Source of the DNA: Hexactinellida sp. DTS-2022
Lineage: Eukaryota > Porifera > Hexactinellida
Length of the DNA stretch: 64,000 nucleotides
Direction of reading: 5' to 3'
Assembly (NCBI GenBank): GCA_028753945.1
Contig: JAPNXP010000012.1
Location: 1,612,001-1,676,000 of the forward strand
Shown: piece after piece, positions 1-10,227 of the stretch
Layout of the letters: every line of letters starts with the position of its first letter
How positions within the stretch are numbered: the first letter of the stretch is position 1
The notes under the pieces: model-generated
Seen by the model: only the letters and a program-made list of their open reading frames with translations
What the model was told of the DNA's origin: nothing
Databases searched by the model: none
Translations under genes and position numbers: made by a program

Positions 1-463
1 TATATGAAATTTATTTTATTTATCTTTAGAAGTAGAATGATCATATGTTAGAAAAATACAACTAGCAATAGTTACAATCAAATAATTTTTCGCTTATAAA
101 CTATTATCAAACATTGCAAACTCATTTAATTTTATAGTCAATGTTACATTCAAATAGAAAATTCATTCAGATTTGCATAGTCACTGTCTTGTGGTTTGGG
201 ATGGTATTTGTTAACATTTAAAATGGCGGAAAGCTACCCTCGTGAATTGTGTGTGAACAAATTTCAGCAATGATCTGACAATATATTGGGTTATGAGTGT
301 TAATATGATGCTCGTTATTCGCTGCTATTCTCGCTGCTAACTTCACACCCATTATAAGAACTTTCTTCACTTGGACTGCAACATTAGCACGGACTACTAA
401 TTACCGGACGTAACAAAGCCAAACCACAGTCAAAAATGCATAGGCAGATAGGATGAACACATT
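1..463. other. AT-rich stretch without recognisable gene
   Basis: I see no coding frame, splice pair or terminal repeat. The short phrase acttggactgcaac near 370 recurs near 1554, just outside the fold-back element, so this may be the edge of an older dispersed repeat. Confidence 0.4.
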
Positions 464-537
464 GTATGACTGAAAATATGGTCAATTCTGTATTTTAGTG
501 ACTAAAAATACAGAATTGACCATATTTTCAGTCATAC
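464..537. repeat. near-perfect 74-bp palindrome
   Basis: The two halves begin gtatgactg and end cagtcatac and are reverse complements through about 35 bp with almost no loop. The sequence could extrude as a cruciform. No TSD is evident. It may be the collapsed ends of a fold-back element. Confidence 0.85.
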
Positions 538-560
538 TGTTTTGACAAAAAACGTTGTTT

Positions 561-598
561 TTTGACAAAAACTGTCCGGTCGGACAGTTTTTGTCAAA
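561..598. repeat. tight 18-bp-stem hairpin with 2-nt loop
   Basis: An 18-bp perfect stem (tttgacaaaaactgtccg and its complement) closes on a 2-nt loop. It lies 23 bp after the 74-bp palindrome, and a partial extra copy of its outer arm (tttgacaaaaa) sits at 541-551. I see no terminator or gene context. Confidence 0.8.
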
Positions 599-1094
599 CA
601 CTAAATACAATCCTGAATATCCGGATTTTTTGATTATCCGGGAACCCTTGGTTGATTTAATACACTGTGTTTATCCTAATTATCCCAACTTGTTTTGAGT
701 GATACCAAAGAGTTCGGATGATCAAGGTTATACTGTATTAGATTATTAGATGAGTTTAAAAAAATTTTTTTTAACAAATGTTGATTATTTTCATCAGAGA
801 TCACTTGGATAGAGTAATGATATGACTAATATTACCAATGTTGAGGAATAGATACTTAGAATCGTTCGAAGAGGTGAAACCAATGGTCCGCTCTACAAAT
901 TAGCTCATATCTTTGAAAATACGATTGGAAAATACTCGAAACTTTGTATAAACAACAAATATGGTCCTTCTGTATTGCCGAGCATTAAAATAATTTTTTT
1001 ATTAAATTCTGGCGGGACACAGGCCCCACCTGGCTCCACCCTCGCTCCGCCTCTATGTCGAAGCAAAAGTTGACTTTGCGAAATGACCGGGTTT
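599..1094. other. no gene seen
   Basis: AT-rich sequence with stops in every frame and no inverted repeat that I could find. A short CT-rich phrase near 1020-1060 is unassigned. Confidence 0.35.
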
Positions 1095-1552
1095 GCGTTT
1101 CAACGCCAAACGCGTTTGGCGTGTTTATATACGCCATTCGCGTTTCTAACATTATTTCTTTATATTTGGTGTTATTTAATTCAAATTTTGTTCAACAATA
1201 CAAATAATTTTGAATTATTCGGAATTATATTTCCCTCGAAGGCGAGGCACATATTGTTCAATTACTTAGTTTTGAACGTGAATTGTTTTTAATTCACAAT
1301 GGTTTTAAATATTTAGTATAAGTCGCAATGGTATTATTTTAGTACAGAGATTAAATTAACAGTAAATATTGTAGAACAGATATTTGAATATTAATTAGAT
1401 ACATACTTTGTTTGTGAATAATCTAACTAGCATTAAAATTAAATAACACCAAATATAAAGAAATAATGTTAGAAACGCGAATGGCGTATATAAACACGCC
1501 AAACGCGTTTGGCTGAATTAAAATGCGCCAAACGCGTTTGGCGTTGAAACGC
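1095..1552. mobile_element. fold-back element with long inverted arms
   Basis: The arms at about 1095-1180 and 1439-1552 are reverse complements, starting gcgtttcaacgcc. They contain the self-palindromic core ccaaacgcgtttgg. The right arm carries an extra ~28 bp that repeats this core. The middle (about 1181-1438) is AT-rich with no product. The 69-codon frame across the left arm is a translation of the repeat. Confidence 0.75.
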
Positions 1553-2097
1553 ACTTGGACTGCAACACTAATACACTTTGTATTTATTATTTAACCATTG
1601 TAACATAACAAAAACCTATTTCCTATGTATTTTGTGTCTTGAAATATATTTAATGCTTAGTCATCCAAACTAACGAATATTTGAATATTCGTTCGTTTAG
1701 AAAAAGGTTCGTTCGTTACATGTCGAATATTCGTTTCAGCCCTAGAACTTTTTTCTGATATTCTGTTACTGTGACAGTATATTAGGTTTTTGAAATCGTG
1801 TGATGGGTTAATGAGTCAATCAATTTGTCAGATGGGTCATGGGCAAGGAATTATCCAGGAGCGCGAGACGCTCCTTTTGGAGCATGATTTAGGAAAAATA
1901 TTAATTAGGAGCGAAAATTTGGAATCCTCTCCTATACCGTTACATTAATTTGTGATTTAGGCGTATGAAAATTGGATCAGACAAAGGAGTAGGAGCGTAT
2001 TTACAAATGGCTGTATAATACACTGGTCATGGGTCACCAATGTTGGTCCATGGTCCCCTCTGATTCAGCATAATTGTTTACCAATAATACCCGTTGA
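1553..2097. other. no gene seen
   Basis: AT-rich sequence. A 22-bp palindrome (aacgaatatt, 2-nt spacer, complement) sits near 1672-1693. A phrase ending ttcgtttcagcccta near 1733 recurs near 62107, hinting at a dispersed repeat. Confidence 0.35.
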
Positions 2098-2199
2098 AAA
2101 CTACCTTATTATAGGAAATTAACGCGCCATGAAATGAACGTGAATTACTCCAATTCGCGTTAATTTCCGTCGCGTTAATTTCCTATAATAAGGTAGTTT
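2098..2199. repeat. 102-bp inverted repeat, MITE-like
   Basis: Two 29-bp perfect arms (starting aaactaccttattatagg) flank a 44-bp centre that repeats the inner aattaacgcg motif. I see no clear TSD. Confidence 0.75.
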
Positions 2200-2327
2200 C
2201 TAGGTTCAGTTTGAATTTTTAATCTAAAGACAAAGTAGAATGTTCATTTAATTCTGTTTTACGAATTATTACACTTGTTTCATAAATGTATTGATTTCTC
2301 GTGGTTATGCTAGCTTCTAAGTGAAAT

Positions 2328-2639
2328 ATGCCACTATGTAGTTGTTCAGCTCCAAGGTGTAAAGTTAACTACAAATCAGATTACCGGTTCGTGCATTTCA
2401 AAATGCACCAGAAACCAGATCACTCAGACAAGCTTTATTCGGGCAATTTGCAGAGAAGAGACACACCGGTTTCCCAATGGAGGCGATACATTTCGCAACA
2501 TTGTACGTGTGAATCTAAAGCTGAAAGATATTCTCCACTAGTTTTTCTACCAGTATTACCCTCCTACATTCTCAATTTATACATGCAGAGTAGTTTCGAC
2601 TCAGCGGAAGGTGCGTATTTTTTAATACACCTTAAGTAG
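2328..2639 (+). CDS. THAP-like zinc-finger ORF, partial
   Basis: This 103-codon frame opens with CSAPRCKVNY, which resembles the start of a THAP domain (a C2CH DNA-binding finger found in transcription factors and in P-element transposases). A later SQWRRYI resembles the conserved Trp segment. The closing C-x2-H-F pair of THAP is absent before the stop, so this is either a first exon or a decayed fragment. I choose the ATG at 2328 because it directly precedes the motif. Assignment is tentative; the Ty3/gypsy relic downstream on the other strand suggests transposon territory. Confidence 0.35.
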   Translation: MPLCSCSAPRCKVNYKSDYRFVHFKMHQKPDHSDKLYSGNLQRRDTPVSQWRRYISQHCTCESKAERYSPLVFLPVLPSYILNLYMQSSFDSAEGAYFLIHLK

Positions 2640-2879
2640 TGAGCATTAATTCCTAAGTCACCACTTGAAATGATTGAAATGACCACTTGAAAATGCCTTT
2701 CTGTGCTACTAGTCCAGTTAAAACTCATATCTGTCCTCAGCAAGGAATTTAATGGATTTGCGATAGAAGCAAAATCTTTTTATACGTATCTACGATAATA
2801 CCCTGCTAATACCAAGAAATATTTTACTTCTTTTTGACTTGAAGGACGAGGCCACTGAATAATAAATTCTACCTAGATT
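2640..2879. other. unassigned, possibly distal pol remnant
   Basis: It adjoins the minus-strand Ty3/gypsy relic on the side where RNase H or integrase would be expected. No motif is readable. Confidence 0.25.
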
Positions 2880-3640
2880 CATCTGGAGACATTCCCAAAC
2901 TCGAAAAGGTATGCCCGAGATAAGTAACTTTACTCTTCCCAATTTGGAATTTTACCCCTCAGAGTTAAGTTGTGTTTCGGTGTTTCCCGAGTCTTTCGAA
3001 ATTCTCACAAAACAATTCGATGAAATGAGATATCCGGTGAAAATATTAATATATAATCAATAGAATTTTCTGTACTTTGTTCAAACCTACGTAAACCTGA
3101 TCAATGATGCGTTGGCTTGCACTGGGTTCACCTGTGAGTCCGAATGGAAGGACATTAAATACGTAAAGTCCCATACCCGGTCCCAATGAGAATGCAGTTT
3201 TCTGACGGTCACAGTTTGATACGGGTATCTGCCAATATCCGGAATTTAAATCCAATTTAGTGAAGTAACTCATTCCACTCAATTTATCTTGAACCTGGTC
3301 AGGAAAGGGTAAAGGATAAGCATCCTTTTGTGTCATTTTAATTTATACCACGATAATCAATGCAAAAACGTATACCTCCGTCTTTCTTTCCTACGAACAC
3401 TGGTGGAGATAGCCAGGGACTGTTTGAGACTCGTATGATATTTTTTATCTAACATGTCCTATATCTGGATGTCTACTTCTGATTTATATGCTTGACGAAT
3501 CATTATAGGAGCTGTTCTTATCCGAAATTCTTCCACTTTGGCAACTCCTGGAACGGGAATTGAAAAGATCTCGGAACTCTTCCGTTATGTCAATAAATTT
3601 TCCATTGCATACCGGTAACTCGAATGTAGAGATACTTCCA
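2880..3640 (-). pseudogene. Ty3/gypsy-type reverse transcriptase relic
   Basis: Read on the minus strand, the fragments follow the order of a Ty3/gypsy reverse transcriptase. One frame holds [18 protein letters not shown]. The next (3046-3336) holds KDAYPLPFPDQV, SYFTKLDLNSGYWQIPV, KTAFSLGPGMGLY and FNVLPFGLT. A third holds IDYILIFSPD, where the YxDD catalytic box should be; the second Asp is replaced by Tyr. At least two frameshifts and several stops separate the blocks, so this is a dead copy. No LTRs were found nearby. The RT family call is firm; boundaries are approximate. Confidence 0.85.
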
Positions 3641-3750
3641 TATCTAGGAACTGCACAACAGCATTCCCAATCATATTCGATACTTGTATCCACTATGGTT
3701 GAAATGGAATACATCTCGGGTATAATTCTTTGTGGACTGTACATTAACTT

Positions 3751-4143
3751 TTAGAAAATCTCCTCGACGTTTCGGCAGTAGATAATCCACCTATCACCGG
3801 CGATGATACCTCGTTCGCAAATTGAGTTGCACTTTGTGAATTGCCAAGGATTTGGAAATAGGGGGAGGGAAGGGCAGAATGGGACAACCCCGTGCACCAC
3901 CGCGATGAGCCCATGCCTACCACTAGAGCTGGCAACGCCACTGACCCCGATGAATATAGCTTGATACGTCCTCGTATAGAATACTATAGCATTATGGTCG
4001 GTGTTACTTGTTAGTAAATTTGTACTTCTATTCAAGCCAGTGTAAGGTGTATTTCTGGTTGTAGGATTTATTCTGCCTGCATTGGCGTAGGACGCGTTTT
4101 TTGTGCCACTTGTGTCACAAGTGGCACATTGACAGAAACACAA
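3751..4143 (-). pseudogene. ORF upstream of pol relic, possible gag/PR remnant
   Basis: This 130-codon minus-strand frame lies where gag or protease would sit relative to the RT relic. Its N-terminus reads CATCDTSGTKNASY, spaced like a CCHC zinc knuckle in which His and the last Cys are lost. However, these codons fall inside a perfect 12-bp-stem palindrome at 4103-4127 (gtgccacttgtg), so the resemblance may be chance. No other motif is seen. Confidence 0.2.
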
Positions 4144-4323
4144 ATGCTACTAAATTTATAGGGGGACATGCATTTGTTCGAATTTTACGTTGTCATTAGA
4201 TCGAATTTGTTGAACTGTCGTTAGTTCGAATAGATTTTCAAGACAACTGTCGTTAGTTCGAATCAATTTTACAAGTACTGTCGTTAGTTCGAATCGACTT
4301 TTAATTAATACTAATTATACTAA

Positions 4324-5067
4324 TACAGTAGATGTCGGATATAAGCACACCGGTTATAAGAACATATCGGATTTAAGCACACTATGTTGGAAACGGTTGC
4401 TATATACCCTATATAATTTATGTCGGTTATAAGAACATGTCGGTTATAAGCAGGGTTGGTTCAAGTACATTTGAAAGTAATTAAGTACAAGTACTACTAC
4501 TTTTCAGATATTCAAGTACAATACAAGTACAAGTACAGGTAAACTTAAAGTACTTAAGTACAAGTACAAGTACAATGAAAAAATTAGGAAAATACTTAAG
4601 TACAAGTACTTCCCAAGCTCTTATGATAAATCTCTCGTACTAATAGTAGAAATTGCTAAATACATAGTTTATATAGTATCATCCAAATCTATTTAATTGA
4701 TTTAGCAGTAGTTCTTGACACGAACACAATTCCTAATATACTAAGTATTAAGTAACACTACTTTATTTGAGATGGGATTTGAGGAACATCAATGATGTGT
4801 GTTGGAAATATATTGAATGATAAAAAAGTCACGAGTAACAAGTACTCAAGTACAAGTGCAAGTACTTTAGAAAATTGAGGAAAGTAATTAAGTACAAGTA
4901 CAAGTACAACGGAAAAAATGGTGAAAGTACTTAAGTACAAGTACAAGTACTCAAAAAATGTACTTAATTACAGAAGTACTTAAGTAAATTGTACTTGAAC
5001 CCAACCCTGGTTATAAGCACATTAAGTGCAGTTCCCTACGATGTGCTTATAACCGGCATCCACTGTA
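4324..5067. mobile_element. TA-flanked MITE (CAGTAGATGTCGG family) with nested insert
   Basis: The ends are tacagtagatgtcgg and, inverted, tacagtggatgccgg, bounded by TA as for Tc1/mariner-type elements. The interior repeats cggttataag. A sister copy without the insert lies at 17200-17377, and shorter or altered relatives lie at 38961-39049 and 42885-43570. Comparison with the sister copy shows that 4451-5009 is inserted foreign sequence. Confidence 0.85.
4451..5009. mobile_element. hAT-type MITE with 8-bp TSD, nested
   Basis: It begins cagggttggttcaagtac and ends with the near-complement ending ccaaccctg. The 8-bp direct repeat gttataag (4443-4450 and 5010-5017) fits the hAT target pattern nTnnnnAn. 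The interior is largely degenerate repeats of aagtacaagtac on both strands. There is no transposase frame; the two short frames inside are repeat translations. Confidence 0.9.
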
Positions 5068-5303
5068 CTACTGTCTTTAGTTCAAATCAATACTTTGAGT
5101 ATAGAAACAATATTAATAATCATTATTCACTGACACATTCGATGAATCGACTCTGTTTGGGATCGACAAACAATATTAGGTTTCCTTTTATTATTGTGGT
5201 TTAATCTGAACTAGTTTATTCACTCTTTGAGCACGTATACTGTATACATGTATTATATTCGCGATTTTCAAGCTTTTTAAATAAACGAATGGACTGGGAA
5301 ACC

Positions 5304-6141
5304 TGAATAAGACCGAATAGAATAAGGCCGGGAAAAAACACGGACTGGAATAAGACCGAAAGAAAATCATTACTGGAATAAGACCGAAAGAAACTCAGTA
5401 CTGGAATAAGACCGAAAGAAAATAATTACTGGAATAAGACCGAAAGAAAATCAGTACTGGAATAAGACCGAATGGAATAAGACCGAAAAAATATAAGAGC
5501 TGCTTTTCACCCTGATCAATATTAGACACTTAGAAAGGCGAGCGTTTTAACAATTCTCCATAAAAGACAATGAGAGTGGCGAGTGTTTTTCTACATGATT
5601 AATACAAGACACTTAGATAGGCGAGTGTTTTCTCAATGAATCATTACACACGCTTAGATAGTCGAGTCTTTTCTCAATGAACCATAACTCACGCTTTATA
5701 AAGTTCTAGTGTTTTAACCATTATCCATAAATGACAATTAGAGTGGCCAGTGTTTTCTCCATGATCAATACATCACACTTAGAAATGCGAGTTATTTCTC
5801 CATGAATCATTACACACCTTTTGATAGTCGGGTGTTTCCTCAATGAACCATAATTCATGCTTAGAAAGCCGAGGTTTCACTTTTATTCTTACAAACACAT
5901 ATTTATAAGCATAGAGCCGCCATTATATTATTCGGTCTTATTCCAGTACTGATTTTATTTCGTTCTTATTCCATTCGGTCTTATTTCAGTACTGATTTAT
6001 TTCGGTCTTGTTCCATTCGGTCTTATTCCTGTAGTGAATTTATTCGGTCTTATTCCAGTAGTGATTTTCTTTCGGTCTTATTCCATTCGCTCTTATTCCA
6101 GTACTGATTTTATTTCGGTCTTATTCCATTCGGTTTTATTC
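5304..6141. mobile_element. element with arrays of inverted subterminal repeats
   Basis: The left ~190 bp holds about six copies of a unit containing ggaataagaccgaa. The right ~220 bp holds the complement units (ttcggtcttattcc) in reverse order, so the ends form a multi-step inverted repeat. The centre (about 5520-5880) is a degenerate tandem repeat of ~60 bp containing gcgagtgttttctc. No TSD or coding capacity is evident. The arrangement resembles non-autonomous DNA transposons with subterminal transposase-binding repeats (inference). Confidence 0.75.
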
Positions 6142-6197
6142 AACTCCTAGAAAATCAGATTTTCTGCCCAGATTTTCGATCTAATTCAGTCAACTCA

Positions 6198-6995
6198 ATG
6201 GACTACAAGTTAGAAGATTTCAAGCGCATTACAGGGAGAGTTTTCGTTACTCCCGATGCGCATAATTATTTCCAGTCCAAAATCACGGAGAAGTATATTT
6301 ACCTCACATTCGCCTTATTTATGTCAGTAAGATGTAAAACAACATGCAAGCTAAACCGTGAATCGAATTTAATTATTTCCTTGAATCCACATAATCATGA
6401 TATTAATGAATACAAGTCTGCTATTTATGAACTCGAAGTAAATGCCAAAAACTGTCTAAACAGTCTCAATCTAGTTAAGAATTTTTTGATGATACAACCA
6501 GAACCGAACCTTCTGGATGCGAGATATCATTCCCCGAATTAGAATCATCAATATATCGTGCAAGGAGGAAGTTGCAGCCCAAAATTCCAGATACGGCTTT
6601 AGAAATCTGCGATATGTTGTCAGCTACAAATTTTGAAAACTATTTTCGATTACATGTGGTAATCAAAACAGCAGCAATAATATTTTCAGACAAAATGAGA
6701 ACATTCTTAACACAAGTAACCAATATACAGTTTAATGGTACTTTTTATACACTCCCAATCCAATTTTGTTTGTGGACAATATTCGATGCTGTGGACAGGC
6801 ACACGCTACCCGCTATACACTTTCTGACAAATCAATATTAGAAAATCTTAATTTAAATGTTCCTGACTTTCAGCTATTTTGTCAGATTGGGAATCAGAAC
6901 CTAGAAATGCTCTTAAACAAGTTTATCTTAACATAAAACTATATGGTTGCTTGTTTCACTTCGCTCAGCGAATATGGATGAAATCAGAGCTATTA
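6198..6995 (+). pseudogene. FLYWCH plus Mutator-like (MULE) transposase relic
   Basis: Three successive frames belong together. The first (6198-6542) has MSVRCKTTCKLN followed by NPHNHDIN, matching the Cys/His pattern of a FLYWCH-type zinc finger. The second (about 6543-6841) has ESSIYRARRKLQPKIPD, then IQFNGTFYTLPIQF and TLPAIHFLTNQ. That is the first DDE block of MULE transposases, but the usual Asp of DGTF is Asn here. The third (6879 on) has SDWESEPRNALKQVY and YGCLFHFAQRIW, the second catalytic block with its conserved C-x2-H. Two frameshifts break the gene and homology ends near 6995. A dead, old MULE. Confidence 0.85.
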
Positions 6996-7010
6996 AATTC
7001 GACTATCCGC

Positions 7011-8589
7011 ATGCGGGATAAAGCACATCCGCATGCGGATCCACAAAGAAATTCTATTCATCTGCATTATTAATCACAATTCGATTGTTGTTATCCGTCT
7101 TTCAAAATGAACCTATAGACTAGCACAGTGGGCATTTTCAGGGATATAAGTGGAAATAGGAAAACTATGCTAGATAGACTCTATTGAAGTATTATTGACA
7201 TATAGGTTATCGGTAGCTGTAAACCGAATAGCATCATAAAAAATGATATATGTAGTCTCCTAACAGTAGTTTTGGACGATCATTTGTAAATTCATGATTT
7301 ACTATATTTTTGGTTTTGTAACAATCATATATAAATCACCCATGATTATTGATAATACATCTTAAACTTGGGTAAAATAATTGAAATGTTAGTCTTATCC
7401 CAGGTTTTCTATATCGCATTGAATTTATAGAAAGGGTAGATGGATGCTGAGTGTAACTATCGCAGGTGCAATTACTCTTAGGAAACCCTAGATAGTTTTA
7501 GGTAGCATAGTTGTATAATATGGAACATTGATAGCGCCTAAATTTATTCCGGGTCTCATAAATTTTTTTACTGAAATTCAAAAGCATGGATGAAATTATA
7601 AATTGATATGCTGATTAAGAGATTTGACTTTAAATTATCATAAACTGCTTTGTTATTCATTATCACTATCAGTTAATGGAAGAAAAAAACTAAATTAATT
7701 GGATAAAAAGTGGAGAAATTCAAGTTACATTATATGAATTTTCTGAAGGGACAATGGTAAATTTAAAAAATCATCCGTTGGCGGGTTTGGGCGGATGCAA
7801 AACTAATATAAATATTTTGCTAATATGTCTATGTAACATTAAAAGCATTAGAATATGTGACCACGACCGAGCACCTCATGTTTTTGAACCTAAATGCCAA
7901 ATAAATATCCGTCCGAAATCCAAAAATCCTTCCATAAGATATTGTAAATTTAGCTTCAATTCCACAATAAATTGTATTTATAGCAATTACTTCAAGAAGT
8001 TACAGTCTTGAGTCTTGATATAAATTACATATTGATAGTATGAATCATCATATGGGTAGAAATCGTACAAGTTTGATTACGATCTTAATATCACAACAGA
8101 ATTATTGATATAAAATATATTTAGATCAGTCATTCCAATTCATATTATTCGTTACCCCGATAATATATAAATTCGAAAATTAGTATTTCTAGGTTTGAAA
8201 CAATGGTGAATCTGAAAAAATACAAAAGTTCGTAATCCAAGGGTGTTGACAAATAACTCTATTTCCCCTGGTTTGCCCACTGTGACTAGCTTTCAACGGA
8301 CAATATAGGTAGACAAGTACAGTGAACCAAATTTAGTGTTTACAAATTTCTAATATGAATATGTATTATTGTTATTGTTGTTGTTGTAATGGACCCTGTC
8401 AATGCAAATCTGGATTTGACCGGAAAAAAAATCTACATCTAATCTTAAATAACAGACATTTCATTCATTATGGTTTACTGTATGAATGAATTTAGTGAGT
8501 TGATGTCACACTCGAAGAATTCCCTATATAGTTACCTTAAAAGTCAGTTCGATTCGAGAAATTCTGATTTGTATTTCATTTTTAATATT
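7011..8589. other. long AT-rich stretch without recognisable gene
   Basis: Stops occur in all frames and the short ORFs have no family signature. Near 6993-7015 the phrase attaaattcgactatccgca matches, inverted, sequence at 11240-11262. A ttgttattgttgttgttg microsatellite-like run lies near 8368. Nothing else is recognised. Confidence 0.35.
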
Positions 8590-9235
8590 AATATTTCTTT
8601 TATAGGGCAAAGCACAGCAAACTAGCTAGGATGGGTAAACAACAACAATACAAATATCACGTCATGCAACATGCTTGGAATTCTTATCTGCGATCAATTG
8701 ATATTGATTACACAGAAACTTTTGTTGCCCACGTGTAAAGAATGTTCTCCTATAATCATTCTGAATGGAATTGCGATGGGAACAACAATTATAACAAGAC
8801 TCTTGCCAACTATAAAAGATAATACTAATACTTCTCAAGAATATCATATTATTCCATTATTAGAGCTATATATATTTATATAGCTGAGCTGAAGTCTCGT
8901 AATTCACTACTTAAATTCATCAAGTCAGGGATAAACCCTTTGGATTTCACAAATCTCTTAAAATCCGTTCAACCTGAATTCGCTTAGTATGTCATCTACT
9001 CTTCTGATGAAATAGACACGATACGAAAAGTTGGTCAAAAATAATAATATCCCCTTGTCTATGAAGTTATTCAGACGTTGTCAAGTTGTGAATCTATATG
9101 TGGTATTATTAGGATTTCAGCAATTTCAGTTCAACAAAGCAAATTATTAGCTGAATTTTCCCAAGGGAAAACTGTGACCATATCTCAAATACAAGCTATT
9201 TACGACAAAACAATATGCAATATTTATTAAGCATC
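8590..9235 (+). pseudogene. decayed coding segment of unknown family
   Basis: Several plus-strand blocks look protein-like: HAWNSYLRSIDIDYTETF near 8665, ELKSRNSLLKFIKSGIN and PLDFTNLLKSVQPEFA at about 8886-8986, and LLAEFSQGKTVTISQIQAIY near 9148. They are separated by stops and one frame change. I do not recognise the family. The position between MULE and Ulp1-like relics suggests transposon cargo or a broken host gene. Confidence 0.35.
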
Positions 9236-9519
9236 TTACAAAGATACTACCGCTTTTATAATAAAAACAGGCAGAAATAGAAGTATTGGGAAAATTATAG
9301 CATCTGTTATGATACCAAAGTTACAGGCATCACACTGTATAGTGTATGTGCTCCTCCCATCTTCAGTTGAACCAGCATAAGCATACTCAGGTAGATTGCA
9401 GACATATACAATCTATCGTGTATCGATGAGGAATTGGAACCTTGCCAGTACGTTTTGCTCGAGTTATAGAAGGAAAAAGAGTGATGTTTTCAGTTTCAAT
9501 ATACTTAATGAATATTCTC

Positions 9520-9790
9520 TCATTTTATCCAAGTCAGATAAATAGGATCAGATCCAGTTGCTATGGCGGTAACAACTTCAGCAGCAAAAATCCTGCAATC
9601 AGTTCCACCAAACAGTAGTTGTATATTAGAAACTTCGACTTCAAGTTGCATAGACTTATCAGCATACAGAAGTGCAAGCTGGGTATCCAGGTTCATAGTT
9701 GTCACTCTTCGAAACATCGAATCATATAAAGTAAACGGATCTTTTTTGCGCCGTCGTAACTGGAACATACCCAATTATTCTTTTATTGTG
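9520..9790 (-). pseudogene. Ulp1-like cysteine protease C-terminal fragment
   Basis: The minus-strand frame reads FTLYDSMFRRVT, then VSNIQLLFGGTDCRIFAAEV and VTAIATGSDP. This is the C-terminal half of an Ulp1/SENP-like peptidase as found in many transposons: a YDS block, then a Q-x-GG-x-DC segment holding the catalytic Cys, then an FA-x-A-x-A-x-G-x-DP block. Just upstream, after a one-base frame change in an A-run, NNWVCSS stands where the catalytic His block (HW) would be, and the His is lost. The usual Gly after the Cys is Arg. It is a dead fragment. Some MULEs carry Ulp1-like domains, so it may belong with the MULE relic, although it lies on the opposite strand. Confidence 0.6.
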
Positions 9791-10032
9791 ATGAATTTGT
9801 ACACTCAATTGGTCACAAGCCACCTTCTTAAAACTGAGGTTCTATAAATACTGTAGATCTAATATAATTAAAATATTATCAAATTATTCATAGATAACTA
9901 GTACTTTATTTCACAAATACTAGCTCTGTAATTGAGAGATTTGTCACTTCTTGAGAAAAAAGAGTGTCTTGTAGTCCATTCAGTGATGGGAAGTAATTCT
10001 TTAAGATAATCGAAAACCGAAAAATAGCAGTG

Positions 10033-10179
10033 CTGGGGCGCCGGCGATCCGCCGGATGAACGGGTGCACAAGTAAAAATGATAAACCAAAACCGGGGGGG
10101 GGGGGGGGCAAAGCCCCTGCACCCCCTTCAAAATTGACCGGAGCAACGGGTGCACGGTGCACCCGTGCCGCCGGAGCCC
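10033..10179. mobile_element. GC-rich short element with 8-bp TSD and poly-G run
   Basis: The 8-bp direct repeat tagcagtg (10025-10032 and 10180-10187) flanks a 147-bp unit. Its ends are ctggggcgccggcg and, inverted, gggctccggcgg. A G homopolymer of about 17 bases lies inside, and acgggtgcac recurs in both halves. The TSD length suggests a hAT-type non-autonomous element. Confidence 0.7.
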
Positions 10180-10227
10180 TAGCAGTGAAATGTATAATAA
10201 CATCATGAATTAAGTGTTCTCACTCAC

